64,000 nucleotides of DNA from Mucilaginibacter hurinus (GCF_003324525.1 NZ_QGDC01000001.1:248001-312000); one strand, 5' to 3'. Positions 25,424-34,565 are shown, numbered from the stretch's first letter. Notes: generated by a model not told the origin, from the letters alone. A program made the numbers and translations.

Positions 25424-26047
25424 CTAATTATAGTAAGTATCTAACCCCGATTGCTGGATAATGGCTTCAATATCCCTTTCAACCTCCGGGTCGTACTCTT
25501 CCTTTAAGTTATGCCCAAAAATACGGGCGGCAGACTGCATCATAAAGGCGGTTAATCCACCTTTAAGTTCTTTAAGCATGGCAAAACTGCTGTTGCCGGT
25601 TTCCCGGTCTATCAGCTTTATCAATACCTCACCTTGGCTGATGGTCAAATTTTTTATTTCGCGGTTAAACAGGTCTTTTATCTCCTTTTCACACGCTTTT
25701 ACCAACTTCTTTTGTTGCTTTTTATCTGCGGTTAAAGCCAATTCGCGCTGCAACTGCCTGTACCGCTCACCCGCGAACCGGGCATAGGGCATTACTTTAT
25801 AAACATTATAACGCAAGCGCCGGTATTTCAACCTGTCTTCTTCGCTGGCAAAAATGCGGCTATCAACAATTTTTACCTCATGTAAAACTATCCAGGGTAT
25901 TAACTCCCCGTTCAGTTCGGTAAGGTAGGTTTTAACCGTGTCGTTTTTACCCAGTACCGGTGCCTTCGGCTTAATATCTATTGTTTGCGCATTTACCACA
26001 AGCGGTAAACAACAATACAATGACAGTATTAAACCAATAAATTTCAT
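25424..26047 (-). CDS. DUF4294 domain protein, exported
   Basis: 207 residues from the ATG at 26047, starting with the signal peptide MKFIGLILSLYCCLPLVVNA (cleavage near AQT). The frame extends to 26113, but that part lies upstream of the -7 element at 26062-26069. Conserved family stretches are VHEVKIVDSRIFASEEDRLK and YRRLRYNVYKVMPYARFAGE; the rest is charged helix. Function unknown; the family is confined largely to Bacteroidetes. First gene of the operon with the peroxidase and BshB1, although those two are cytoplasmic while this one is exported. Confidence 0.82.
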   Translation of the reverse strand: MKFIGLILSLYCCLPLVVNAQTIDIKPKAPVLGKNDTVKTYLTELNGELIPWIVLHEVKIVDSRIFASEEDRLKYRRLRYNVYKVMPYARFAGERYRQLQRELALTADKKQQKKLVKACEKEIKDLFNREIKNLTISQGEVLIKLIDRETGNSSFAMLKELKGGLTAFMMQSAARIFGHNLKEEYDPEVERDIEAIIQQSGLDTYYN

Positions 26048-26061
26048 AATTTTACTTAGGA

Positions 26062-26069
26062 CAAAAATA
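26062..26069 (-). promoter_or_regulatory. Candidate -7 element of the DUF4294-gpx-bshB1 operon
   Basis: Reverse-strand TATTTTTG, exact -7 consensus, ends 14 bases before the ATG at 26047. It also tells against the longer reading frame. Confidence 0.45.
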
Positions 26070-26154
26070 AGGTAAAACAATATAGGTTTATTTGCAGAAC
26101 TTGCAAAATACAAATTTGTTACAAGTTTATGATAATTAAATTATTTGGCTATAG

Positions 26155-28377
26155 ATGAAAGATTTAGTGATTGACCTGGAAGCTGAAAAAACCGAGATAC
26201 TGAAACGATACCGGGCTTTGCTGCGTGCCTGTAAATCTACCTTGCAAAAGGGCGATAAACGCATGATACGCAAGGCTTTTGATATGGCGCTTGAAAGCCA
26301 TAAAGATATGCGCCGTAAATCGGGCGAGCCTTATATATACCACCCTATAGCCGTTGCCCAGATTGCCGCCGAGGAAATAGGGCTGGGCACTACATCAATT
26401 GTGTGCGCCTTGCTGCATGATGTTGTTGAAGATACCGACGTTGCACTGGATGATATCGAAAGGGAATTTGGTAAAAAAGTTGCCAAAATCATTGACGGCC
26501 TAACTAAAATATCAGGCGTTTTTGATACCAATAGCTCGTTGCAGGCCGAAAATTTCCGCAAAATGCTGCTTACCCTTGCCGATGATGTGAGGGTGATTCT
26601 GATAAAGCTGGCCGACAGGTTGCACAATATGCGCACCATGGAATTTATGCCGCGCGACAAGCAACTTAAACTCTCTTCAGAAACTGTTTACCTGTACGCA
26701 CCGCTGGCGCATCGCCTTGGCCTATACGCCATTAAATCAGAACTGGAAGACCTGTCTATGAAATACATGGAACGGGAAACTTACCAACTGATAAAACGCA
26801 AGCTTAACGAGAAGAAAGCCGAGCGGGAAAAGTTTGTGCGTGACTTTATCGAACCTGTTAAAAAAACACTGATAGGCCAGGGTTTGGAGGCTGACATTTT
26901 TGGCAGGCCCAAATCAATAAATTCCATCTGGAACAAGATGAAGAAAAAGGCCATTCCTTTTGAGGAAGTATATGACCTGTTTGCCATTCGCATTATTTTA
27001 GACAGCCCTCCCGAACATGAGAAAGCTGACTGCTGGAAAGCCTATTCCATAGTAACAGATCTTTATCGCCCTAACCCCGATCGCCTTCGCGACTGGATAT
27101 CGTCGCCCAAGGCAAATGGCTATGAGTCATTACATACTACGGTGATGGGGCCTAAAGGGCAATGGGTAGAAGTACAGATACGTACCACCCGGATGAACGA
27201 GATTGCCGAAAAAGGTTTTGCCGCGCACTGGAAATATAAAGAATCATCGACCGACAGCGGACTTGACCAATGGGTACAGAAAGTAAGGGACATGCTGAAA
27301 AACCCTGACTCCAACGCGCTTGACTTCCTTGACGATTTTAAGATGAACTTGTTTAGCGACGAGATTTTCATCTTTACACCAAAAGGGGCACTGATACAAT
27401 TGCCATCCAATGCCACTGCGCTTGATTTTGCATTTGAAATACATACCGATGTTGGTGCAAGCTGTATTGGCGCTAAGGTTAACCATAAACTGGTGCCGCT
27501 GAGCTATAAGCTGCAAAACGGCGACCAGGTAGAGGTAATTACCTCGGGCAAGCAAACACCTAAAGAAGACTGGCTGAACTTTGTGGTAACCGCCAAGGCT
27601 AAAGCAAAAATAAAGTCGGCCTTAAAGGAAGAAAAGCGAAAGATTGCCGAAGACGGGAAAGAGATACTGGAGCGCAAACTAAAGTCGCTTAAAATCACCT
27701 ACAACTCGGATAATATACATAAGTTAAGCTATTACTTTAAGCTGCCATCAACCCAAGATCTGTTTTACAATGTCGCCAAAGGCGTTATCGACATGAAGGA
27801 CCTGAGGGAATACCAGGCATCAGAAAAAGTGATTGAAAATAAACCGCAGGAAAAAATAGAACAGGAACAGGTACAAAGCCTGCTGCGCAGCATAAAAACC
27901 AAAGACAGCGATATGCTGCTTATTGGTGAAGACATGCAAAAAATTGATTACAAGTTAGCCAACTGCTGCAACCCTATTCCGGGCGATGATGTTTTTGGTT
28001 TTATTACCGTAAGCGATGGCATCAAGATACACCGTACCAACTGCCCTAATGCCGCTAAGTTAATGGCCAACTATGGCTACCGCGTGGTAAAGGCACGCTG
28101 GACCAACCAGCAGGAACTGGCATTTTTAACCGGGTTGCGTATACGCGGAATTGACGATGTAGGGTTGATAAATAAACTTACCACCGTAATATCAAATGAT
28201 TTTAAGGTGAATATGCGCTCTATAACTGTAGATAGCGATAACGGGATATTTGAAGGTTCAATTATGGTGTATGTAAATGACACACAACACTTGGAAGACC
28301 TGGTGAAAAAGTTAAAACAAGTACGTGGAGTAACTTCGGTGGACCGATTTGATTCGGTTATTGAAAAGGCATCTTAA
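26155..28377 (+). CDS. Bifunctional (p)ppGpp synthetase/hydrolase, RelA/SpoT type
   Basis: A 740-residue stringent-response enzyme. The HD hydrolase domain (about 40-195) has YIYHPIAVAQIAAEE and LLHDVVEDTD with intact HD residues, and KLADRLHNMRTM follows. The synthetase domain (about 235-355) has RIILDSPPEHEKAD, SPKANGYESLHTTVMGP and VEVQIRTTRMNEIAEKGFAA. TGS begins near IFIFTPKGALIQLPSNATAL. A C-terminal ACT domain (about 665-738) closes the protein. Both active sites look complete, so it should make and degrade (p)ppGpp, as expected for the single long RSH of most Bacteroidetes. No exact -7 element upstream. An imperfect hairpin follows the stop. Confidence 0.96.
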   Translation: MKDLVIDLEAEKTEILKRYRALLRACKSTLQKGDKRMIRKAFDMALESHKDMRRKSGEPYIYHPIAVAQIAAEEIGLGTTSIVCALLHDVVEDTDVALDDIEREFGKKVAKIIDGLTKISGVFDTNSSLQAENFRKMLLTLADDVRVILIKLADRLHNMRTMEFMPRDKQLKLSSETVYLYAPLAHRLGLYAIKSELEDLSMKYMERETYQLIKRKLNEKKAEREKFVRDFIEPVKKTLIGQGLEADIFGRPKSINSIWNKMKKKAIPFEEVYDLFAIRIILDSPPEHEKADCWKAYSIVTDLYRPNPDRLRDWISSPKANGYESLHTTVMGPKGQWVEVQIRTTRMNEIAEKGFAAHWKYKESSTDSGLDQWVQKVRDMLKNPDSNALDFLDDFKMNLFSDEIFIFTPKGALIQLPSNATALDFAFEIHTDVGASCIGAKVNHKLVPLSYKLQNGDQVEVITSGKQTPKEDWLNFVVTAKAKAKIKSALKEEKRKIAEDGKEILERKLKSLKITYNSDNIHKLSYYFKLPSTQDLFYNVAKGVIDMKDLREYQASEKVIENKPQEKIEQEQVQSLLRSIKTKDSDMLLIGEDMQKIDYKLANCCNPIPGDDVFGFITVSDGIKIHRTNCPNAAKLMANYGYRVVKARWTNQQELAFLTGLRIRGIDDVGLINKLTTVISNDFKVNMRSITVDSDNGIFEGSIMVYVNDTQHLEDLVKKLKQVRGVTSVDRFDSVIEKAS

Positions 28378-28406
28378 AAAGATCGTACTCACTGAGATTA
28401 AAAAAC

Positions 28407-28471
28407 AAGAAGCGGCAGTCAGAATAAAGTAACAATCAATCTCTATTCTTGCTGCCTGGCTCTCGTTTCTT
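28407..28471. repeat. Imperfect long hairpin between the RSH gene and fur
   Basis: Paired segments are AAGAA (28407-28411)/TTCTT (28467-28471), GGCAG (28414-28418)/CTGCC (28452-28456) and AGAATA (28421-28426)/TATTCT (28444-28449), around a 17-base loop. There is no clean T-run, so it may be a weak terminator of the RSH gene or a folded fur leader. Confidence 0.4.
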
Positions 28472-28516
28472 ACAAAAAATAATAACTTTACTTTTTATTT
28501 CATCGGCATCCTCATT

Positions 28517-28984
28517 ATGCAGCAGCAGGAAACTATAGCACTGGTTAAAAAAATATTTGAAGCCTATTTGGAAAACAAGGCTTTACGGAAAACTCCGGAA
28601 CGTTTTGCCATCCTGGAGGAAATATACTCAAGAAGCGACCATTTTGATGTGGAATCATTGTACATCCACATGAAAAATAAAAAATACCGTGTTAGCCGTG
28701 CCACCGTATATAACACACTGGAATTACTGGTATCATGTGATTTAGTGACCAAACACCAGTTTGGCAAAAACATGGCCCAGTTTGAAAAATCATATGGCTA
28801 CAAGCAGCACGATCATATTATATGTATTGATTGTGGTAAAGTAGTTGAATTTTGCGACCCGCGTATACAGCAAATACAAAGCATGATGGGCGAACTGCTT
28901 AAGTTTGACATCAAACACCACTCTTTAAACCTGTATGGCAATTGTGTAAAACTTAAAGAAGGCTATTGTGACAGAAAAGTTTAA
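28517..28984 (+). CDS. Fur family metal-responsive repressor
   Basis: A 155-residue Fur-family regulator. The winged-helix (about 20-85) includes [20 protein letters not shown] and [19 protein letters not shown]. The dimerisation domain has the regulatory His-rich stretch [20 protein letters not shown]. One Cys pair is visible in CIDC; the second C-terminal CxxC pair of E. coli Fur is not, though single Cys residues occur in GNCVK and GYCDRK. Whether it senses iron, zinc or peroxide cannot be read from the sequence. Near -7 elements (TAACTTTA) lie in the leader. It is followed at 29021 by purA with its own -7 element overlapping the fur stop. Confidence 0.88.
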   Translation: MQQQETIALVKKIFEAYLENKALRKTPERFAILEEIYSRSDHFDVESLYIHMKNKKYRVSRATVYNTLELLVSCDLVTKHQFGKNMAQFEKSYGYKQHDHIICIDCGKVVEFCDPRIQQIQSMMGELLKFDIKHHSLNLYGNCVKLKEGYCDRKV

Positions 28985-28989
28985 CTTTG
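28982..28989 (+). promoter_or_regulatory. Candidate -7 element of purA
   Basis: TAACTTTG, exact -7 consensus, overlaps the fur stop codon and lies 31 bases before the purA ATG. No -33 TTTG at ideal spacing. Confidence 0.4.
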
Positions 28990-29020
28990 CCGCCTTTCAA
29001 ACAATATTGCAATTTTAATA

Positions 29021-30298
29021 ATGGCTGTTGATGTATTATTAGGCCTCCAGTGGGGCGACGAAGGTAAAGGAAAAATTGTTGACGTATTAAGCGCCGAATA
29101 TGACCTTATAGCACGCTTTCAGGGCGGGCCAAATGCGGGGCATACTTTAGAGTTTGACGGCAAAAAGTTTGTATTGAACACCATTCCTTCCGGGATATTT
29201 TTTGATAAGCCCCTTAATCTTATCGGCAACGGCGTGGTTATTGACCCAATTACCCTAAAAAAAGAACTTGATAAGCTAAAAGATGCCGGCCATGACCTGC
29301 TGGCTAAAAAAAACCTGGTTATTGCTAAAAAAGCACACCTGATATTGCCTACCCACCAATTACTTGATGCTGCATCAGAAAAAAAGATGGGCGAAGGTAA
29401 AATCGGTTCTACCTTAAAAGGTATAGGCCCTACATACATGGACAAAACCGGGCGTAACGGCTTACGTATAGGCGATATCACCCTACCCGACTTTAAGGAG
29501 CGTTACAATAAACTGGTTGAGAAACATACGTCAATGCTGCAATCGCTTTATGGCGAAGTAGCTGATTTCAGCGAGCGCGAGCAATTATTTTTTGAAGCGA
29601 TAGACCTTATCAAACAATTTCCGCTGGTTGACTCGGAACATTTGGTGAATGACTTTATAAAGCAAGGCAAAAAAGTTTTAGCCGAAGGTGCACAGGGCGC
29701 TATGCTTGATATTGACTTTGGCTCATACCCTTTTGTAACCTCATCAAATACTACAGCCGCTGGTGCCTGCACCGGTTTGGGCATTGCACCAAGACAAATT
29801 GGCGACGTAATAGGCATTTTTAAGGCTTATTGCACCCGTGTGGGCAGCGGCCCCTTTCCTACCGAATTGCATGACGAGACTGGTGAAGAACTGCGCAAAA
29901 TAGGCCATGAATTTGGTGCCACCACCGGCAGGCCGCGTCGTACAGGCTGGATAGACCTGCCTGCATTAAAATACGCTATTATGCTTAACGGGGTTACCCA
30001 GTTGGTGATGACCAAAGCCGACGTATTGAGCGGTTTTGAGAAAATATATGCCTGCACCCATTACGATTATGCCGGCGAGACCATCAACTACATGCCATAT
30101 GATATTTGCACCATTGAACCAAAACCTGTTTACAAAGAGATTGATGGCTGGCATGAAGACCTTACCGGTATTACCGAACTATCACAGATACCTGCCAGGC
30201 TGCAAAGTTATATCGAATTTTTAGAAGCGGAACTGGAAGTTCCTGTTAAATGGCTTTCTGTTGGGCCCGACAGGGTTCAAACGTTGGTATTGCATTAA
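29021..30298 (+). CDS. purA: Adenylosuccinate synthetase
   Basis: A 425-residue GTP-dependent enzyme converting IMP and aspartate to adenylosuccinate, the first committed step to AMP. The N-terminal signature is LLGLQWGDEGKGKIVD. Further family blocks are RFQGGPNAGHT, GEGKIGSTLKGIGPTY, EGAQGAMLDIDFGSYPFVTS and TTGRPRRTGWIDL. Length is standard. It is 36 bases after fur on the same strand but has its own candidate promoter. Confidence 0.97.
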   Translation: MAVDVLLGLQWGDEGKGKIVDVLSAEYDLIARFQGGPNAGHTLEFDGKKFVLNTIPSGIFFDKPLNLIGNGVVIDPITLKKELDKLKDAGHDLLAKKNLVIAKKAHLILPTHQLLDAASEKKMGEGKIGSTLKGIGPTYMDKTGRNGLRIGDITLPDFKERYNKLVEKHTSMLQSLYGEVADFSEREQLFFEAIDLIKQFPLVDSEHLVNDFIKQGKKVLAEGAQGAMLDIDFGSYPFVTSSNTTAAGACTGLGIAPRQIGDVIGIFKAYCTRVGSGPFPTELHDETGEELRKIGHEFGATTGRPRRTGWIDLPALKYAIMLNGVTQLVMTKADVLSGFEKIYACTHYDYAGETINYMPYDICTIEPKPVYKEIDGWHEDLTGITELSQIPARLQSYIEFLEAELEVPVKWLSVGPDRVQTLVLH

Positions 30299-30383
30299 CG
30301 ATTTATCGAAAAAAGTCTTTTTATGTACATTGTTGCATAGTTCATTGCAGTGACGCTGTGGATGTGTCTCGGTTATAATCTCC

Positions 30384-30391
30384 TATTTTTG
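30384..30391 (+). promoter_or_regulatory. Candidate -7 element of the pabB-like gene
   Basis: TATTTTTG, exact -7 consensus, ends only 4 bases before the GTG at 30396. If both are right, the transcript starts at or just after the start codon, so either the message is leaderless from a slightly different position or one of the two assignments is wrong. Confidence 0.35.
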
Positions 30392-30395
30392 CGGT

Positions 30396-31670
30396 GTGGT
30401 TGTACAAATAAGTGATATTCCATTATTTAAGCAAAAAGCGTTAAGATGGGCTAATGGATTTGATGTAGCCTGTTGCCTTGACTCGAATAATTTTACCGAC
30501 CGCTATACTAAATTTGATGTACTAATTGCCGCCGGTGTTAAAGATGAACTCACTGTCAACGCAGGCACGGCGTTTAATAAGCTAGAGGCTTTTCGCGAAA
30601 AACATAAAGGTTATATAACCGGCTTTATGGGATACGATCTGAAGAATGAGATAGAAAGCTTAACTTCAGAAAATGTCGACGGCCTTGCCTTCCCCGACCT
30701 GTATTTTTTTGCACCTGAATTTATCGTCAGGATAAATGGCGAGGAAGTAAACATCATTGGTGATAATGCCGATATCGCTTTTTCACAAATCCTAAACATA
30801 AACATACCTAATAGCGAAACGGCTCACCCTGATATTGACTTAAAAACACGCTTTACCAGGCAACAATATTTGGATACAGCCAATAAAATTAAAAAGCATA
30901 TCAGCCGCGGCGATATTTATGTGACTAACTTTTGCCAGGAATTTTACGCCGAAGGTGCAGATATTGACCCGCTGGCTACTTTTTTTAAACTCAACCATAT
31001 TTCGCCAAACCCATTCAGCTGCTTTTTTAAGCTGCGTGATAAATACATCCTTTGCGCTTCGCCTGAGCGTTTTTTGGCCAAACGCGACACTAAGTTAATA
31101 TCGCAGCCCATCAAGGGAACTATAAAACGTGGCACAAACGCCAGTGAGGATCTGCAGAATAAACAGTTATTAAAAGAGCACGTTAAAGAGCTCCAGGAAA
31201 ATGTGATGATTGTAGATCTGGTACGGAATGACCTGACCCGCTCAGCCAGCCCGGGAAGCGTGAAAACAGAAGAGCTATTCGGCATCTATTCATTTGCGCA
31301 GGTGCACCAGATGATATCGACAGTGGTGTGTGAGCTCGATATAAATATTTCGGCCGTACAATCGATAAAGAACGCGTTTCCGATGGGCAGTATGACGGGG
31401 GCACCCAAAGTAAGTTCCATGAAATTGATGGAGCAATACGAGTTAAGCAAAAGGGGCGTGTATTCAGGCGCAATAGGATACTTTGACACCGAGGGCGACT
31501 TTGACTTCAATGTGGTGATACGCACGTTACTGTATGATGCTGATACCAGGTATCTGTCATTTCAAACCGGCAGCGCTATCACTATTAATGCTGATACTGA
31601 ACAGGAATATGAAGAATGCTTATTAAAAGCAAAAGCTGTATTGGAGGCCCTGGGAAAAACAGGAATATAA
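30396..31670 (+). CDS. pabB: Aminodeoxychorismate synthase component I-like (chorismate-utilising enzyme)
   Basis: A 424-residue member of the anthranilate synthase component I/PabB family. The catalytic half shows HISRGDIYVTNFCQEFYAEG, NPFSCFFKLRDKYILCASPE, SQPIKGTIKRG, LVRNDLTRSASPGSVKTEE, and the family-defining FPMGSMTGAPKVSSMKLM and YSGAIGYFD blocks. It is shorter than TrpE and lacks an obvious tryptophan-binding motif, so PabB (4-amino-4-deoxychorismate for folate) is favoured over anthranilate synthase. No amidotransferase partner is beside it. Translation starts at GTG 30396, as no ATG is available near the N-terminus. Confidence 0.85.
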   Translation: MVVQISDIPLFKQKALRWANGFDVACCLDSNNFTDRYTKFDVLIAAGVKDELTVNAGTAFNKLEAFREKHKGYITGFMGYDLKNEIESLTSENVDGLAFPDLYFFAPEFIVRINGEEVNIIGDNADIAFSQILNINIPNSETAHPDIDLKTRFTRQQYLDTANKIKKHISRGDIYVTNFCQEFYAEGADIDPLATFFKLNHISPNPFSCFFKLRDKYILCASPERFLAKRDTKLISQPIKGTIKRGTNASEDLQNKQLLKEHVKELQENVMIVDLVRNDLTRSASPGSVKTEELFGIYSFAQVHQMISTVVCELDINISAVQSIKNAFPMGSMTGAPKVSSMKLMEQYELSKRGVYSGAIGYFDTEGDFDFNVVIRTLLYDADTRYLSFQTGSAITINADTEQEYEECLLKAKAVLEALGKTGI

Positions 31671-31672
31671 AA

Positions 31673-31692
31673 AATCCCGCCGAAGCGGGATT
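31673..31692. terminator. Bidirectional intrinsic terminator
   Basis: AATCCCGC (31673-31680) and GCGGGATT (31685-31692) form a perfect 8-bp stem closed by a CGAA tetraloop, 2 bases after the pabB-like stop. A-rich and T-rich stretches flank it, so it works for the convergent M48 gene as well. Confidence 0.85.
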
Positions 31693-31697
31693 AAGAT

Positions 31698-32489
31698 TTA
31701 TTTTTTGTAATACTTCATGGCTTCAGGTATCGCACGTTCAATGTTTCTTATACGTGTCGCGTCTGATGGGTGCGTGCTTAAAAATTCAGGCGGGGCACCA
31801 CCCTGTTTGGCCGCCGCCATCCTTTGCCAAAAGTAAACAGCTTCCCGCGGGTCATATCCAGCCATTGCCATAAAGGTTAAACCAAGGCGGTCAGCCTCAT
31901 TTTCTTTATCACGGGAATATTTTAGCAATGCTCCCTGTCCTAACACGCCGTATGCCTGGTTAATAATCTGCGAATTTTTTCCGATAGTAGCGCCAACAGC
32001 AGCTCCACCTGTCTCGGCAAGCATTTGCTGTGACATGGCTTCTGCCGAATGCCTGGCTATAGCGTGCGCAATTTCGTGGCCCATCACGGTAGCCAGTCCC
32101 GCGTCGGTTTTTGTCACAGGCAAAATGCCACTGTAAACGGCTACTTTTCCACCGGGCATACACCACGCGTTTATTTCCTTGCTTTGTATCAGGTTAAACT
32201 CCCATTTGAAATTGTACTGACCGGCATAACCGTTGGCCTGTAAATATTTTTCGATGGCAACTGCCAGCTTCGCGCCTATGTTTTTTACACGTTGCGCGTC
32301 TGTGGTACCTGTAACAACTTTAGTTTGAGGACTGGACAGCAGTTGGGCATAACTTTGCGCTGCCGCGGCATTCAATTGATCGTCTGATACCAGGTTAAGC
32401 TGCCTACGGCCGGTAAGTGGTACTGTGGCACAAGAATAAATTACGATACATGCAGTTATCGCAAAAAGGATCGGTTTTAATGTTTTCAT
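31698..32489 (-). CDS. M48 family metallopeptidase, lipoprotein
   Basis: A 263-residue zinc peptidase. The N-terminus is a lipoprotein signal with lipobox IYSC (Cys20), so it is anchored in the envelope. The zinc motif HEIAH is at 138-142 (TVMGHEIAHAIARHSAE) and the third ligand lies in DKENEADRLGLTFMAMAG. EINAWCMPGGKVAVYSGIL is the active-site strand of the LoiP/BepA type, which degrades misfolded outer-membrane proteins. Unlike BepA it has no TPR tail. It follows plsY by 8 bases and is probably the last gene of nadC-plsY-M48. Confidence 0.93.
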   Translation of the reverse strand: MKTLKPILFAITACIVIYSCATVPLTGRRQLNLVSDDQLNAAAAQSYAQLLSSPQTKVVTGTTDAQRVKNIGAKLAVAIEKYLQANGYAGQYNFKWEFNLIQSKEINAWCMPGGKVAVYSGILPVTKTDAGLATVMGHEIAHAIARHSAEAMSQQMLAETGGAAVGATIGKNSQIINQAYGVLGQGALLKYSRDKENEADRLGLTFMAMAGYDPREAVYFWQRMAAAKQGGAPPEFLSTHPSDATRIRNIERAIPEAMKYYKK

Positions 32490-32497
32490 GGCAATGT

Positions 32498-33145
32498 TTA
32501 AGTAGCTTTTTTCTTGAATAAATTTACTTTTGACTCTTTGCCTTTTAATAAACGCTCAATATTTTTTTGGTGAGTAACTAATATCAATATACATATACAC
32601 ATTCCGTATATTATGACTGATTTTATATACACCGGGAATATAAATGTAACCCCGATAGGATAGGTAAAACCAGCAGCTATAGAACTTAGTGATACATATT
32701 TAGTTATTAGCAGCACCGTTATAAATACTACAACGCAAAGCAGAGCCGCGTGCATGTTAATAGCTAATATCATTCCAAACAATGTAGCTATACCTTTTCC
32801 ACCCCTAAAACCGGCGAAAACAGGGAACAAATGACCCATTACCGCCGCAATGCCTAAAGCAAGGGCGTAATTGGTAAATACAATAGAGTTGTATGGCCCG
32901 GTAGTAGATGTACCGATAAAATATGCCAGGTTGGTAGCAGTCCAGCCCTTTAAAATATCAATAAGCATTACAGGAATGCCAGCCTGCTTACCCAGCACCC
33001 TAAAGGTATTGGTTGCACCGGCATTACCGCTTCCGTATTCCCGCACGTCAATACCGTAAAAGGATTGCCCTATCCAAACCGCGGTTGGGATGGATCCACA
33101 CAGATAAGCCAGTATAAGAGCAGAAACTGAATAAATGGATATCAT
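32498..33145 (-). CDS. plsY: Glycerol-3-phosphate acyltransferase PlsY
   Basis: A 215-residue, roughly five-helix inner-membrane enzyme using acyl-phosphate to acylate sn-glycerol-3-phosphate in the first step of phospholipid synthesis. The three family motifs are clear: YLCGSIPTAVWIG, the glycine-rich GSGNAGATNTFRVLG, and FRGGKGIATLFG. Length fits the family. It begins 49 bases after the nadC stop and is likely cotranscribed. Confidence 0.95.
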   Translation of the reverse strand: MISIYSVSALILAYLCGSIPTAVWIGQSFYGIDVREYGSGNAGATNTFRVLGKQAGIPVMLIDILKGWTATNLAYFIGTSTTGPYNSIVFTNYALALGIAAVMGHLFPVFAGFRGGKGIATLFGMILAINMHAALLCVVVFITVLLITKYVSLSSIAAGFTYPIGVTFIFPVYIKSVIIYGMCICILILVTHQKNIERLLKGKESKVNLFKKKAT

Positions 33146-33194
33146 ATACCCCTAAAATAACTAAAGTGATAATGGATACTGCTAATTTCTATCA

Positions 33195-34037
33195 TTATTT
33201 AACAGCTTTTAAGCTGAGATCTAAACTTTTAACTGAATTGGTTAAAGCTCCCATTGATACGTAATCAACACCGCAGGCGGCAAAGTCTATTACGTTATCA
33301 AGTGTTATGCCTCCTGATGCCTCGGTGATGTAACGTCCGTCAATCATGTTTACCGCTGTTTTCAGGTCTCTGTAGTTAAAATTGTCAAGCAATATACGGT
33401 CAACACCGCCGCTTTGCAAAACCTGTTCAAGTTCATCAAAGTTACGCACCTCTATTTCAATAGCTAACTTTTTGTTGCTGCGGAGGTACTCATGCGCATT
33501 TTCAATGGCCTGGCGCACACCACCAGAATAATCTACGTGATTATCCTTTATTAAAATCATATCATATAACCCAAAACGGTGGTTAACACCTCCGCCAATC
33601 CTTACCGCCCATTTTTCGATATAGCGTAACCCGGGCGTTGTTTTGCGGGTATCCAAAACCCTGGTGTTTGTGCCTTTCAGCAGGTCAACTATCTGTCGGG
33701 TTAAGGTTGCTATGCCCGACATGCGCTGCATGCAGTTTAACACCAGGCGCTCAGCAACAAGTATGCTATGTACACTTCCCTCAACCTCAAAAGCTATATC
33801 TTTTTGTTTTATAACGACACCATCCTGCAAAAAAACATTAAGCGTTAGTTGAGGGTCAACAACTTTAAATATTTCGGCAGCCAGCTCAACGCCTGCTAAT
33901 ATGCCTTCATCCTTGACTAATAATTTTGCTTTGCCCTGCGTACCGGCCGGTATAGTGGCCAACGAGGTATGATCGCCGTCGCCCACGTCTTCGCGTAACG
34001 AATTGGTAATAAATTGCTTGATCAGTTCTGCGTCCAA
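33195..34037 (-). CDS. nadC: Nicotinate-nucleotide pyrophosphorylase (carboxylating)
   Basis: A 280-residue quinolinate phosphoribosyltransferase making nicotinate mononucleotide in de novo NAD synthesis. Family blocks include REDVGDGDHTSLATIPAG, LNCMQRMSGIATLTRQIVDL, TRKTTPGLRYIEKWAVRIGG and NHRFGLYDMILIKDNH. The C-terminal phosphate loop is EASGGITLDNVIDFAACGVD. Translation appears to start at TTG 34037, with an exact -7 element 19 bases upstream; no ATG fits. First gene of the presumed nadC-plsY-M48 operon. Confidence 0.95.
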   Translation of the reverse strand: MDAELIKQFITNSLREDVGDGDHTSLATIPAGTQGKAKLLVKDEGILAGVELAAEIFKVVDPQLTLNVFLQDGVVIKQKDIAFEVEGSVHSILVAERLVLNCMQRMSGIATLTRQIVDLLKGTNTRVLDTRKTTPGLRYIEKWAVRIGGGVNHRFGLYDMILIKDNHVDYSGGVRQAIENAHEYLRSNKKLAIEIEVRNFDELEQVLQSGGVDRILLDNFNYRDLKTAVNMIDGRYITEASGGITLDNVIDFAACGVDYVSMGALTNSVKSLDLSLKAVK

Positions 34038-34056
34038 TTTTTCTGTTTTATGGGCT

Positions 34057-34064
34057 CAAAAATA
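34057..34064 (-). promoter_or_regulatory. Candidate -7 element of nadC
   Basis: Reverse-strand TATTTTTG is an exact -7 consensus, 19 bases upstream of the TTG start at 34037. It lies in the 41-base gap behind the DUF4783 gene. Confidence 0.4.
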
Positions 34065-34078
34065 AAAACAATTGCCAA

Positions 34079-34480
34079 TTATCCGCCCTTTTCGGCCTCA
34101 ATACGCAAGTCTATAATTTGTAACGCGCCATTATTAATGCTGTTTAAAGTAAATGATAACCGGTAAGTACCTCTATCGGTGCTGATTAACAAAACGCCAA
34201 ACCGGTAAGTATTACTTGTATTTACTTTATGCAGTATTTTAACATTTCTTAGCTTATTTTGTGTGAAAAATTTACTGACGACGATTGCGGCCTGCGTGTT
34301 AGAGAAAATATTTTCATCCTTTAAAATAGTAATATCAACACTCGGAGCAAAGTGCTTTTCCAGCTCGCTATGCTTGCCTGCCTTTATAAGCTCCGCAATT
34401 TCCCCTATTGGATCAGCGTTAACAGCCAGCGGAATCAGGTAAAAGGTAAGCAGCAAAAAAATACTGTAAGTTTTCGTCAT
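34079..34480 (-). CDS. DUF4783 domain protein, exported
   Basis: 133 residues from ATG 34480, beginning with a signal peptide (MTKTYSIFLLLTFYLIPLAV, cleavage near NADP). The mature part is a small alpha/beta cone-type fold with the family pattern IAELIKAGKHSELEKHFAPS and VDITILKDENIFSNTQAAIV, ending in ALQIIDLRIEAEKGG. Function unknown; the family is typical of Bacteroidetes and often sits next to nadC. The frame is open to 34507 but the extra residues are not convincing. Confidence 0.82.
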   Translation of the reverse strand: MTKTYSIFLLLTFYLIPLAVNADPIGEIAELIKAGKHSELEKHFAPSVDITILKDENIFSNTQAAIVVSKFFTQNKLRNVKILHKVNTSNTYRFGVLLISTDRGTYRLSFTLNSINNGALQIIDLRIEAEKGG

Positions 34481-34565
34481 GATATTACTAGAGCAATTTA
34501 CCAACAAAAAATTGCATTAAAAAAAACTTATCCCAACTATATTTATAAAGTTGCCGCGTTGCCTT

